Assembly: GCF_910596095.1 (NCBI RefSeq) | Contig: NC_056550.1 | Span: 27,581,001 to 27,645,000 of the forward strand | Direction of reading: 5' to 3' | From: Thunnus maccoyii | Lineage: Eukaryota > Chordata > Actinopteri > Scombriformes > Scombridae | DNA: 64,000 nt | Part shown: piece by piece, positions 1 to 9,935 of the stretch | How positions within the stretch are numbered: position 1 is the stretch's first letter | Layout: each line of letters opens with the position of its first letter | Translations under genes and position numbers: made by a program | Notes under the pieces: generated by a model | The model's input: only the letters and a program-made list of their open reading frames with translations | The model's database searches: none | Told to the model about the DNA's origin: nothing

Positions 1-296
1 GAACATCAAGATAAGATGTAAACTGATTCAAACAAAAATCTGTGTCTTTAATGACCAAAATGTTTTCACAGGGTTGGTTTTGTCTGATAATAAGTGTAAT
101 ATTTCTTTAATTCAGGCCTTTCTTCTTTTTCTTCTTGTATTTAAGTATTTTTCCATTATGTAACATAATGTCGGCTCAATACGTCAGTAAATAATTTGTG
201 TAAAACCCTTCCTGTACAAACACACACACACCTGTTCATCCTATAGCTGTAGTTCATTGGTCGTTCATGAGGTAATCAGTGTATTGTTATTTCCAG
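1..296. other. Noncoding flank, probable intron
   Basis: AT-rich sequence with a short CA run near 220-233 and no supportable coding exon. It ends in a pyrimidine-rich stretch and CAG at 294-296, which looks like the splice acceptor of the following possible exon. Confidence 0.4.
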
Positions 297-470
297 GGGT
301 GACCGCAGACAGGAGCGGCAAGGTCGTCCCTACTAAACCACCTCCTCCCACCTCAGTGCAAAGAGCAGTATGTGTACCTCTGTCCACACTGGGCCCAGCC
401 CCACCTTTCACCTTTTACATAACTCTGTTAGCTCTCACTTTGATCCTCTTGATTCACTGTGTAGAAAAAG
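297..470 (+). CDS. Possible exon of a single-pass membrane protein
   Basis: The frame is open from the acceptor-like TTTCCAG at 290-296 to a donor-like AAAAG|GTGACT at 470/471. The 174 bp (58 codons) keep phase. The product has a proline-rich stretch (KPPPPTS) and then a hydrophobic segment of about 18 residues (FTFYITLLALTLILLIHC), fitting a membrane anchor close to the C-terminus. If the donor is not used, the frame stops at 511. I do not recognise the protein; the rest of the gene would lie left of the window. A chance open frame is the main alternative. Confidence 0.35.
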
Positions 471-646
471 GTGACTATCATTGTTCTTTATGTTTGCTCT
501 TTTTAATGTGACTCACTTTATTAACATCTATAAACACTCTTTATTCTGCTCAGTGGGGCCTCATTTATAAAAACAGTCTCAGGACCAAATTCTAAGAAAC
601 TTTATGCCCGAAACCTCATACAAAACCCGAGATTCATAAAACGGAT

Positions 647-818
647 GATGGAAAGGTGATAGTGGAAGACCAGTTTTTGAATTTTCTTGTTGTCAAAATA
701 AGGACACTAAACCACAATGAAATTGTTTTGCTGGCTTCACACAACTTCTCATCGGAGTGGATTCAAGAGTCCAAGAGGCTCCTATTTGAAGTTTGTTCGA
801 ATACTTCACAATGCTGTG
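647..818 (+). pseudogene. 5' half of an ORF split by the retrotransposon
   Basis: This stretch is open without stops up to the TGTG target duplication at 815-818. Removing 819-9424 lets it continue in the same frame into 9425-9597. Segments read TLNHNEIVLLASHNF and SSEWIQESKRLLFEV. The composition looks like a real acidic, helical protein rather than random frame. I do not recognise it with certainty; it resembles accessory or gag-like ORFs of teleost repeats, so it was probably already a mobile-element gene when hit. Confidence 0.55.
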
Positions 819-2753
819 TGTAGCCCAGGCTCTAAAATGACACCCTGTAATATTAGAATTATCGCTTTAAAATAATTCATCTTAATTGAGAAGTTAATAA
901 TTCATTGAAAAGTCGTTAAAATCCTTGAAAACAATTCATTTTATTTTTAAACAAACAAACAATTAATTTAGGTTGGTTATATACATTAAGAAAATAATAA
1001 TACGAAGAACTATTAAAAAGTGTTGGTATAAAAATAACTTGGAGTAAATATGATTCAAATAACTCATATAAATGACTACATCTGTTAAAAGTTGTTTAAA
1101 ATCACGAAACTATGTGCATAAAGGGAGAAACACAGCCAACATTGTATTTTCCAAGCAGCAGTGAAGGGCTCAGTATGACAAGATCCCCAAATAACAAATC
1201 AATGGACCCCACTAGTCCCAGGTGATCGGCTGCAGTTCCGCTTCCTGTTATAACTTCCTGTTTTAAAAAACAACCTATGTGCTACCTCGAGTGCTGTTGG
1301 GACATAGAGAAAATAAAATCTTTTGTCATCCGTTGGGTAAGAACTAAAAATGATCTTCTGAACGAAGTAATATTAATTCTAGATGATGTTAAACAGCTGC
1401 TGACCGCCATACTGTTGCATTTAAGATTGTAAAGCAGCGTGAGAGGCCGGATGATTTTCGCGGGTCTGCCGAGGTGAAATGCTATAAACCTCATTCATAC
1501 TTTGACTCAGCGGTGAGTGAAAACACTATAAAACCTGTTAAGATGACTGTAAGGCAGCTGATATTTATGTTAATTGGTGCTGATAGCCATTAAAAGGTGC
1601 TAATAGTGCTCTATCTGAGACTGTGTTTTGTGATGCTAATAGCGTGTTAACTTGAGCCTAGCCACTTAGCTGGCATGATTATTTGGTGTTACGTGCAATT
1701 TATGTTTATTTTATGTTTATGGTAATTAAAGAGGTTAATATTTAGTGCAATCTCTCACTGTTACCGGTGCAAGGAGAGACAATTAAGCACGTTAAGCCTT
1801 AATGCCTCACGTTACTATTAATGCTTACTGCATTTGATGCAATTTTGACCAAATTAAAGGGGTACTCCACAGTATTTTATTTTATTTTTGTAAAATGTAC
1901 TTTTGTCAGTTACTTGTGTAACCACATAATTTTGAGTATTTGTAGATGGTTATTAATGTGTAATTGAACATGATTATAAGAAGCACTTTGAATGTATTTA
2001 TAGTTACACAACTACAAATGAACACTTGAAACTAAAGATATATTTTTGTTGTACAACTAAACCTTTTTGAGAACACGATTTGAACTAATTAATACAAAAT
2101 ATTATTATTAATTGGTAATAATTCACGGGAGATTAGAAAATGAACATGATTTATGCAGACAGTATGAATGTAATGAGATATTTGGATCTCATCTGGCCTG
2201 TCTCTAGGTCAGGTTTTTGGTGATACCATAAAGAAAAAGGGGACGCAGCCAGTACTTCCTGCCGGACTCCTGCAAGGCTTCAGATCCCTAGATCCAGAGA
2301 TTCCCAGTGTGAACTGGGTGGTGAGCCGAACCGAACCACTGATATTGAACCTGAGATGCGTGCAGGGTTCCTTGGTTTCTCCTTTCTCACAGACCGTGTG
2401 GTAGGACTAAAATAGACAGTGATACACTGACATTTGGTCGGAAAAAGGGCCCCAACGCAATAAGGACTAACTTTGGGAACAAAGGGTATCTTTTGTTTTA
2501 TTTTGCCGGCTTTATTATTTTAGTTTGTTATTTTTCATACATTGTTCTTTCCAAAAAAGCTGTTGTATTACATGTTGACTTTTCAGCTTGAAATAACAAG
2601 TGGCCACAAACATACAAACCATTGTGGTCTGTGTCATTATTGATGTTCAAAATATTGGCTCTTAAAAGCTTAGTGTCTTCTGTTACTGGTCCAGTTATTA
2701 CTATTGACTATTACTTACCTGTGCTCTGTTATTACATCGTAACAAGGGTTACA
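819..2753 (+). repeat. 5' LTR (1,935 bp)
   Basis: It starts TGTAGCCCAGG and ends AACAAGGGTTACA, matching both ends of the short 3' LTR. The interior is AT-rich and contains no convincing ORF. LTRs of nearly 2 kb are long for Ty3/Gypsy, so an older insertion inside this LTR cannot be excluded without other copies. Confidence 0.8.
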
Positions 2754-2757
2754 GAAC

Positions 2758-2775
2758 TGGCGAGCCAGCTAGGAG
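2758..2775 (+). other. Candidate primer-binding site
   Basis: TGGCGAGCCAGCTAGGAG begins four bases after the 5' LTR and starts with TGG, as expected for pairing with a tRNA 3' CCA end. The tRNA was not identified. Confidence 0.4.
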
Positions 2776-2805
2776 CCAATTAATTTGAATATCAATACTG
2801 AAATC

Positions 2806-4495
2806 ATGTCCAATATGGACTTTGTACAAAGGTATGGTGTTAGAATCCCAAATGCAGTTATTGTTAATGGTCTGACACAGATAGCTGATCAAGATGAACA
2901 GGTAATTGACTATCTAAAGAAGTATGGCAAAATTGAGAGATCCCTTGTTGTTGATGATCTATCAGACGAACTCTACCAAAACCTGATCGTTGAGTACTCG
3001 AGTGGTTCAGCCTTGGAAGGCTTAGAACCTCACTTGTCGCGTACGTACACAGTACATAGCAATCCCCCCATTGCCTATGAAGTAAAGACACTAAGCAGTG
3101 TGTACACTACTAAGATCGGCAGCAATGTTACCAAGACATATCTGGCTGAGCTCAAGGAGCTGGCTAAGCAGAGTGGTAAAGATTATGGTGAGGTGCTGAA
3201 AGAAATGATGTCTCAGATCGGTGAAGATGTTGAAGCTATGCAACCCCGAGCTGAAGGCCCTCCCCCCATACCTGCTGAGCCCACTGTCTTCATACCATCA
3301 CCTCTGGGCCCTGAGCAACAGCCTCTCATCTCATTCTCAGATATATCACCAAGCAATAATGGCTTAGGTGCCACTGACTCTGCCCTACTCACTAATGAAA
3401 AGAGATTACCATCCCTTTCGGTAAGTGATATGAATCCACCTGAAGTCCAGAAGGTCGTGGTTGAGCACATCGTACGGAGACAGGATGCTGTCCCACAAGT
3501 GCAATCCCCAGTGAGACTCCGCTCCTTCTCTGGAAAGGCCCCCAGACCTAATAATGAAACCGACTATGATACTTGGCGCTCACATATTGAGCTGTTCCAA
3601 ACTGATTCCAGCATGTCCCCCCTGCAAATATCCAGAAAGATCTTTGAGAGCTTGCTCCCGCCCGCAGCTGACGTTGTCAAAGGGCTACGGCCTGTGTCAC
3701 CCCCTTCAGCCTATCTACAGCTACTAGACTCAGCTTTTGGCACCGTGGAAGATGGGGAGGAACTTTTCGCTCGATTCCTGAACACCCTCCAAGATCTGGG
3801 TGAGAGGCCCTCCGCTTACCTCCATCGGCTGCAGCTAGTTTTAAACCTTGCGATTAAAAAGGGGCGGGGTTGTACACGAGGAGGTAGACAGACACCTTCT
3901 TAAGCAGTTCTGCAGGGGGTGTTGGGATAATGCCTTGCTCAACACCCTGCAACTCGAACAAAGGAAAAGTAGTCCACCCTCATTTTCAGATCTCTTGCTA
4001 ATGATACGCTCTGAAGAAGACAAACAGCAAGCGAAAGCCAGTCGTATGAAAAAACATATGGGTGCTACAAAGCAGAAAGCCCAGTTGCAGTTCCATGGTG
4101 CATATGCCTGTGTGCCAGAGGAGAGTCATGAGATCGGCCTCATTGCTATTGAGGACTTGAGGAAACAGGTGGTTAGTCTACAGAGTCAACTAACCTCATT
4201 CATGCAAACGAAAAGGACAAAGGGGGGTGGCGACAAGGGAGCAGCTGGGAAGTTTCAGAGTAGAGTATCAGGGCCAGATGATGCCAAGACAGACATGCGA
4301 GAACCGATCAAAAAGAACCCGGCAAACAAACCCAAACACGGGTACTGCTTCAACTGCGGGGAAGATGGACACATTGCTCCATCTTGCACCAGCACAGCAA
4401 ACCCAGCTTTAGTAGCTGAAAAGAGGAAGCAGTTTGAGGAAAAGCAGCACAGGTGGGAAACACAAAATGGTCCCAGCCCGCCTTTAAACGAGTAA
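2806..4495 (+). pseudogene. gag: gag, PNMA-type capsid plus CCHC knuckle, frameshifted
   Basis: Translation can start at ATG 2806 (an open frame without ATG extends to 2785). Frame 1 runs to the stop at 3901-3903. From about 3861 the sequence continues in frame 2 to the TAA at 4493-4495. One extra A in the five-A run at 3856-3860 explains the break. The N-terminal part is followed by a segment starting RLRSFSGKAPRP and reaching SAYLHRLQLVLNLAIK, which matches my memory of the PNMA family capsid domain. The frame-2 part is lysine-rich, with a predicted helix and a zinc knuckle (CFNCGEDGHIAPSC, 4348-4389). The knuckle would bind genomic RNA and the capsid part would form particles. The break should stop full-length Gag from this copy. 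Confidence 0.85.
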
Positions 4496-7400
4496 CAGGC
4501 CCTGTTGCGGGACAAACAGGGGCTGAGGAGAGTCAACAACATCCCCCAGATGTAAACAAACCCCCAGCTGGAAGAGTCAAAGCCCAATCATGTTCCAGCC
4601 TGGAACATGTGTATCGAAACCCACCTTTCCGGCTTCCCAAGCGGTTGGTTGGCACCAAGAGTATGGCTCGAGTGACCATAAAAGACGAAGCAGTCAACTG
4701 CCTGCTTGACACAGGTTCACAAGTAACAACCATTCCTCAGTCATTCTACACACAACATCTTTCAGAGCAAGAGATTAAGCCATTATTCAACCTCCTAGAG
4801 GTAGAGGGAGCAGCGGGGCAGTCCGTCCCCTATTTGGGCTATGTTGAGTTGGCTGTAACTTTCCCAAAAGAACTTGTGGGGGCATCAGTTGATGTAAACA
4901 CACTTGCCCTAGTCATACCTGACTTTGAAGCCGTCACAGAGCCCCTTGTGCTTATAGGCACTAATGCCCTTGATGTGCTCTATGACATCTATTCCAAAAC
5001 TGGAATGACACATCAGCCTACCCCGCACGGTTACAGAGCAGTCCTTAAAATACTTGAGGTGAGACACAAGCGGGCAAACAACATCGAGCCCTGCGGTGTA
5101 GTGAGGCTACATGGGAAGAGCTCCCAAATCATTCCAGCTGGTGAAACTGTTGTACTGGAGGGAGTTGCTCCAATGAACGGGTTCCAGAGCGAGAAGTCCG
5201 TTCTTATCGAACATCCATCTTCATCCTCCTTGCAAGGTGGTTTGCTTGTTAAAGCTGCCCTGATTGATCTTCCCCAACGGCGGCCCAATAAGCTACCAGT
5301 TGTGATCTGTAATGAGTCTGATCATGATATTGCCATTCCTGCAAAGTGCACAATAGCACAGATCTGTACTTACCAGACCATATTGTTAAAGGAGCACAGT
5401 GTGGCCAAGGCACCTGAGCCATTCCAAGGGTCGCCAGAGACAAAGCTCTCCCAAAAGCCTGCTCTAAGCTTTAACTTTGGCGAGTCCCCAGTCCCACCTG
5501 AGTGGAAAGAACGCATCACTCGGAAACTCAACAACATGCTTGACGTGTTTGCGCTACACGACTTGGATTTCGGCCGAACAGATAAGGTAACGCATCACAT
5601 AAAGCTCTCGGATGAAACTCCCTTCAAACTGCGCCCTCGACCAATCCACCCACAAGACCTTGAGGCAGTTTGGAAACACATCCAAGAGCTTCTTGATGCA
5701 GGAGTCATCAGAGAGTCGGAGTCACTATTCTCGTCACCAATTGTGGTGGTCAGGAAAAAAAATGGCCAGGTCCGCTTGTGCATAGATTACAGGCGTCTCA
5801 ATCTCCAGACCATTAAGGATGCATATTCTCTCCCCAAACTTGAGGACACATTCTGTGCTCTCAATGGCTCCCAGTGGTTCTCTGTCCTCGATTTAAAATC
5901 AGGGTTCTATCAGATAGAGGTTGAGGAGGCAGACAAACCAAAAACTGCTTTTGTGTGCCCTCTCGGGTTCTGGGAGTTCAGTCGCATGCCTCAGGGAGTG
6001 ACGAATGCTCCGAGGACATTTCAAAGATTAATGGAAAAGTGCATGGGAGACATGCATTTAAAGGATGTGTTGGTCTTCCTCGACGACTTGATTGTGTTCT
6101 CCAGAACCCTAGAGGAACATGAGGAGAAGTTGATAAAAGTGCTCACTCGTCTCAAAGAGTTTGGTCTGAAACTGTCCCCGGAAAAGTGTGTCTTCTTTCA
6201 GACGTCAGTCCATTACCTTGGCCATGTGGTGTCCAGGAATGGAGTACAAACCGATCCAGAGAATATCTCTGCCCTTAAGACTTGGCCAATTCCCCACAAC
6301 TTGCAAGAATTAAGATCCTTCCTTGGGTTTGCTGGGTACTATAGGAGGTGTGTTAAAGGTTATTCCAGTATCGTGAAACCCCTCCATGATCTAACTTCGG
6401 GTTACCCACCTTCTCAAAAGAAGGTGAAGATGAAACAGAAATCAGAACAGTACCATAATCCAAAGGAGCTCTTTGGGGAACGATGGTCCCCTGCTTGCCA
6501 GCAAGCATTCGAGACCGTCATTAGCAAACTTACCACCGCACCTGTGCTGGGTTTTGCGGATCCCCAGAAGCCCTATGTGCTCCACACTGACGCCAGTACC
6601 ACCGGGCTTGGTGCTGTCCTGTATCAGGAGCAAGAGGGTCAGCTCCGAGTTATTGGCTACGCGAGCAGAGGGCTGTCCTGTAGTGAAAGTCGCTACCCAG
6701 TGCATAAATTAGAATTCTTAGCGCTAAAGTGGTCAGTCACTGTAAAGTTCAGCGATTACCTATACGGTAACCATTTCACCGTTGTTACTGATAACAACCC
6801 GCTGACTTACATACTGACCTCAGCAAAACTGGATGCGACAAGCTATAGATGGCTGGCAGCACTGTCCACATTCTCATTCAAACTTCTTTACCGGCCTGGA
6901 AAGCAGAACGGTGATGCGGACGGCTTGTCCCGTAGGCCGCATGGAAAGTTGGAGGATGACCTCAAATCCCAGAAGGAGAGAGAACGTATTCTCCAGTTCA
7001 CCCGAGATCTCCTCTCTGATCCAGAAAACATTGACGCAGTCGATCAAGCAGTCGTGCAAGCCATCTGTGAAAGGCAGCTTATCTACAGTGTCAATGATGA
7101 TGAATGTAGCGCTGATAATGTTGCCCTAGTTGAATGTCTTGCCATCTCTGCTAATGCTGTGCCCGACAGCTATGAGCAGGAGGGTCAATTTGGAGGATTG
7201 CCAGTCATCCCCCATCTATCTGAAGCAGAGCTGATAGATAAACAATGGACAGACCAATGTATAAGGCATGTCATTTCCCAAATCGAGTATGGGGACACAC
7301 CATCCCCCACCTTGCGGAATCAACTCCCTGACCTCCCACTCCTGCTCCGAGAGCTAAATCGCCTTGAGCTCTTGAATAATGTCTTGTACAGACGTCGTCA

Positions 7401-9297
7401 AGAGGGTCCCAAAACAACCTACCAACTTGTGCTCCCAGCTGAGCTCCGTGACACAGTTCTGACCAGCCTGCATGACCATATGGGTCACATGGGAGTGGAC
7501 CGTACAATGGATCTCGTAAGGTCCCAATTCTACTGGCCGAGGATGGCTGTGGATGTGGAGAGGAAGGTGAGGACATGTGGCAGATGCGTGCGGAGGAAGG
7601 CACCACCTGAGAGAGCGGCGCCCTTGGTCAACATTAACACCACTAGACCCCTTGAACTCCTTTGTATGGACTTTCTCTCTCTTGAACCTGATAAAAGTGG
7701 GACCAAAGACATCCTTGTGATCGCGGATCACTTTACCAAATTTGCGGTTGCCATTCCTACACCTAACCAAAAGGCACGCACAGTGGCAAAGTGTCTGTGG
7801 GAGAACTTTATGGTGCACTACGGCATGCCGGAAAAGCTACATAGCGACCAGGGGCCAGATTTCGAATCTCTCATGATAAAAGAGCTCTGTCAAGTGGCTG
7901 GCATACAAAAAGTAAGGACAACCCCATACCACCCTAGGGGCAACCCTGTTGAGCGATTTAATCGCACCTTACTAGACATGCTAGGCACCCTTCAGAACCA
8001 AGAAAAGTCTCGTTGGCATGATTTTGTAAAACCCCTGGTCCACGCTTATAATTGCACCAGGAATGACGTGACAGGTTTCACACCATACGAATCAATGTTC
8101 GGGCGCCAGCCTCGCCTGCCGGTTGATCTGGCATTTGGATTACCAGTGCGTGGCAGCCAACACACATCACATTCCGAGTATGTGCAAAACCTTAAGTCAC
8201 GGCTCGAGGAAAGCTACAAACTAGCCATGGATAACGCTGCAAAGACAGCACACAAAAACAAAACACAGTTTGACAGGCGCGTGACTGCTTCAGACTTGGA
8301 AGCTGGAGACCGAGTACTGATCAGGAATGTCCGCATCCGGGGGAAGCATAAGATCTCAGACAAATGGGAGTCGATTGTCCATGTAGTGGTGAGCAGAGCA
8401 GGCACCCTTCCTGTCTATACGGTTAAACCCAAAAACAAGGATGGTCCTTTAAGGACACTGCATAGAGACTTACTCCTCCCATGTGGATACTTACCTACAA
8501 AGGAAAGCATTGAACCTGTTCAGCAGCCTGCAAAGCACAGACCAGCAACTCGTGTAAATCCTGCTGTAGATGCCGATCGTTCCTCGGAGGAGGAGGACGA
8601 TGAGCTCATTCCAGTCTACTGGTTCAACCAACCCCCACAAGCTCAGGTCCCTGCAGTGCATGAGAGCCCAGTACTGCCTGATCCACCGATGTCTAACGAG
8701 CAAGATACACAGCATACTGAACCTCCAGATGTATGTTCTGTCGAGAGCCCAGTGAATGCTCAGAATGCTGATTGCACTCCCGAAATTGACAAACAACCTG
8801 ATATGTCCGATTGTACACCAGACACTCCCCTGACACTTGACAAACCTACCAGCCGTCAGGGTGACACTGATTACCTATCTACTGAAAGAGTAATTCTAAC
8901 CGAACAAATACATGAAACAGACCAACCCAAAAGTGTATGCCTTGGGGAAAAAGAAAATTTACCTGATAATGTTGATGACATCTGGAATGAACAGCTTCCA
9001 GTGCTCTCTGACATGTCAGAGAGTGAAGAGGAGAAAGGAGAGGATGGGTCGGATGAAATAGAGACGGAGACTAAAGAGGAGACGGAGAGACGAACAGGAG
9101 CAGATACCTCTGTCAGAAGATCAGAGAGGAATCGTCAACCGTCAAGGCGACTTGATTATGCTGAACTTGGAAACCCCTTTGTCACAGTGGTTAAATCATT
9201 CTTTCATGGACTGACCACAGCACTAGCAGGTGCTTTGAGTGAAGCTGAAGACTCCCTATATTCCCCTGTCCTGCCCTCTCAGATAAAACATATTTAA
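4453..9297 (+). CDS. pol: Pol polyprotein: protease, RT, RNase H, integrase
   Basis: The 1,614-codon open frame has no stop. It starts at a GTG, so it is probably entered by -1 frameshifting at 4483-4489 rather than by its own start. Residues count from 4453. Aspartic protease: LLDTGSQ, catalytic D86. Reverse transcriptase: VFLDDLIVFS with D544 and D545, preceded by RLCIDYRRLN. RNase H: LHTDAS, D713. Integrase: HHCC zinc finger near 1007-1046, then a DDE core at D1073 (CMDF), D1132 (SDQG) and E1167 (VERFN), the D,D-35-E spacing. The C-terminal 300 residues are acidic and low in complexity. All catalytic residues checked are present, so pol itself looks intact. Confidence 0.95.
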   Translation: MGNTKWSQPAFKRVTGPVAGQTGAEESQQHPPDVNKPPAGRVKAQSCSSLEHVYRNPPFRLPKRLVGTKSMARVTIKDEAVNCLLDTGSQVTTIPQSFYTQHLSEQEIKPLFNLLEVEGAAGQSVPYLGYVELAVTFPKELVGASVDVNTLALVIPDFEAVTEPLVLIGTNALDVLYDIYSKTGMTHQPTPHGYRAVLKILEVRHKRANNIEPCGVVRLHGKSSQIIPAGETVVLEGVAPMNGFQSEKSVLIEHPSSSSLQGGLLVKAALIDLPQRRPNKLPVVICNESDHDIAIPAKCTIAQICTYQTILLKEHSVAKAPEPFQGSPETKLSQKPALSFNFGESPVPPEWKERITRKLNNMLDVFALHDLDFGRTDKVTHHIKLSDETPFKLRPRPIHPQDLEAVWKHIQELLDAGVIRESESLFSSPIVVVRKKNGQVRLCIDYRRLNLQTIKDAYSLPKLEDTFCALNGSQWFSVLDLKSGFYQIEVEEADKPKTAFVCPLGFWEFSRMPQGVTNAPRTFQRLMEKCMGDMHLKDVLVFLDDLIVFSRTLEEHEEKLIKVLTRLKEFGLKLSPEKCVFFQTSVHYLGHVVSRNGVQTDPENISALKTWPIPHNLQELRSFLGFAGYYRRCVKGYSSIVKPLHDLTSGYPPSQKKVKMKQKSEQYHNPKELFGERWSPACQQAFETVISKLTTAPVLGFADPQKPYVLHTDASTTGLGAVLYQEQEGQLRVIGYASRGLSCSESRYPVHKLEFLALKWSVTVKFSDYLYGNHFTVVTDNNPLTYILTSAKLDATSYRWLAALSTFSFKLLYRPGKQNGDADGLSRRPHGKLEDDLKSQKERERILQFTRDLLSDPENIDAVDQAVVQAICERQLIYSVNDDECSADNVALVECLAISANAVPDSYEQEGQFGGLPVIPHLSEAELIDKQWTDQCIRHVISQIEYGDTPSPTLRNQLPDLPLLLRELNRLELLNNVLYRRRQEGPKTTYQLVLPAELRDTVLTSLHDHMGHMGVDRTMDLVRSQFYWPRMAVDVERKVRTCGRCVRRKAPPERAAPLVNINTTRPLELLCMDFLSLEPDKSGTKDILVIADHFTKFAVAIPTPNQKARTVAKCLWENFMVHYGMPEKLHSDQGPDFESLMIKELCQVAGIQKVRTTPYHPRGNPVERFNRTLLDMLGTLQNQEKSRWHDFVKPLVHAYNCTRNDVTGFTPYESMFGRQPRLPVDLAFGLPVRGSQHTSHSEYVQNLKSRLEESYKLAMDNAAKTAHKNKTQFDRRVTASDLEAGDRVLIRNVRIRGKHKISDKWESIVHVVVSRAGTLPVYTVKPKNKDGPLRTLHRDLLLPCGYLPTKESIEPVQQPAKHRPATRVNPAVDADRSSEEEDDELIPVYWFNQPPQAQVPAVHESPVLPDPPMSNEQDTQHTEPPDVCSVESPVNAQNADCTPEIDKQPDMSDCTPDTPLTLDKPTSRQGDTDYLSTERVILTEQIHETDQPKSVCLGEKENLPDNVDDIWNEQLPVLSDMSESEEEKGEDGSDEIETETKEETERRTGADTSVRRSERNRQPSRRLDYAELGNPFVTVVKSFFHGLTTALAGALSEAEDSLYSPVLPSQIKHI
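4483..4523 (+). promoter_or_regulatory. -1 programmed frameshift signal between gag and pol
   Basis: T TTA AAC (4483-4489) is a canonical X XXY YYZ slippery heptamer, in the correct gag phase and just ahead of GAG TAA. After a 9-nt spacer, GCCCTGTT (4499-4506) can pair with AACAGGGGC (4515-4523) with one bulged base, forming a small hairpin. A -1 slip places ribosomes in the pol frame. Confidence 0.8.
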
Positions 9298-9330
9298 TCA
9301 CTGCCATGTACAGGGACGTACATGAGTTCA

Positions 9331-9341
9331 GGAGGGGAGAG
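9331..9341 (+). other. Polypurine tract
   Basis: GGAGGGGAGAG lies directly before the 3' LTR, the usual position for the plus-strand primer. Confidence 0.75.
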
Positions 9342-9420
9342 TGTAGCCCAGGCTCTAAAATGACATCCTGTAATATTAATAATATTATTGTAACCCTTGT
9401 TACCTGTAACAAGGGTTACA
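9342..9420 (+). repeat. 3' LTR remnant (79 bp)
   Basis: It shares the first ~40 bp and the last ~16 bp of the 5' LTR and lacks the roughly 1.85 kb between. TGTG follows it directly, so the loss was internal and left both boundaries intact. The remnant contains an inverted pair, AACCCTTGTTAC and GTAACAAGGGTT. Confidence 0.85.
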
Positions 9421-9424
9421 TGTG

Positions 9425-9597
9425 TCTTGCACAAAGGCCCACAGAAGGACATTAACAACATAAAAGCATGTTTGAAAGTGCTTAATGAGTGCAGAGAAAA
9501 CATTCCCAGGTTTGTTTTGCACTACTTGGATGAGCTTCCACCTGTCGGGTTTGGCAGCATGGACGCCTCGGCGCTGCTAAGCAGACTGTCTGGATGA
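9425..9597 (+). pseudogene. 3' half of the split ORF
   Basis: It continues the frame left at 818 and ends at TGA 9595-9597. Segments include HKGPQKDINNIKACL, ECRENIPRFVLHYLDELPP and MDASALLSRL. It is followed almost at once by remnants of a different Gypsy pol, which suggests the host ORF sat in older mobile DNA. Function unknown. Confidence 0.55.
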
Positions 9598-9605
9598 AAG
9601 CCCAC

Positions 9606-9872
9606 TCCCTGTCCAAAGCTTCCAAAAATTATACAGCCAAACTTGCACCACGGTGGATTGGTCTGCACCATATTGTGGAGTAGGTAGACCCTGTGAATTA
9701 CAGAATTACGCTCGAGGACACGGGATGAGATCTGAGAGTGGTCAATGTACGTGACTTAAAAGAGTGTCACCCGACCTGTGCTGCGGTGGAAGCTCAGGAG
9801 AGAGAAGCTGTAATGCACATTTTTATGGACAGTGACACTAGTGACAAAGATGAATTTATAGGTTTTTTGTGA
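9606..9872 (+). pseudogene. C-terminal end of a second Gypsy pol
   Basis: The 89 codons include two in-frame stops (TAG near 9684, TGA near 9726). The frame has KLAPRWIG, VNYRITLEDTG, LRVVNVRDLKECHPT and an acidic end MDSDTSDKDEF. This layout matches the GPY/F-like module and tail that end the integrase in many teleost Gypsy elements (from memory). It is unrelated in sequence to the pol at 4453-9297. Confidence 0.6.
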
Positions 9873-9935
9873 AATTATGTGAAAGTAAATAAGGAGGCGG
9901 TGTGTTATTATATGTGTGTGGGGGGGGGGGGGGGA

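Larger units (their letters stand above)
819..9420 (+). mobile_element. Ty3/Gypsy LTR retrotransposon with PNMA-type gag
   Basis: This is an 8.6 kb element bounded by TGTAGCCC at the left of each LTR and GGGTTACA at the right, flanked by the 4-bp duplication TGTG (815-818 and 9421-9424). The order is 5' LTR, gag, frameshift signal, pol (protease, reverse transcriptase, RNase H, integrase), polypurine tract and a 79-bp remnant 3' LTR. This domain order is that of Ty3/Gypsy (Metaviridae). No envelope gene is seen; the C-terminus of pol is a long acidic tail. A one-base insertion in gag and the collapsed 3' LTR make this copy defective, but the long intact pol argues for recent insertion. Confidence 0.93.

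Noticed and set aside
7354..7818. 154-codon minus-strand open frame inside pol
   Set aside because: It is the antisense shadow of the integrase region; the plus frame carries all catalytic motifs.
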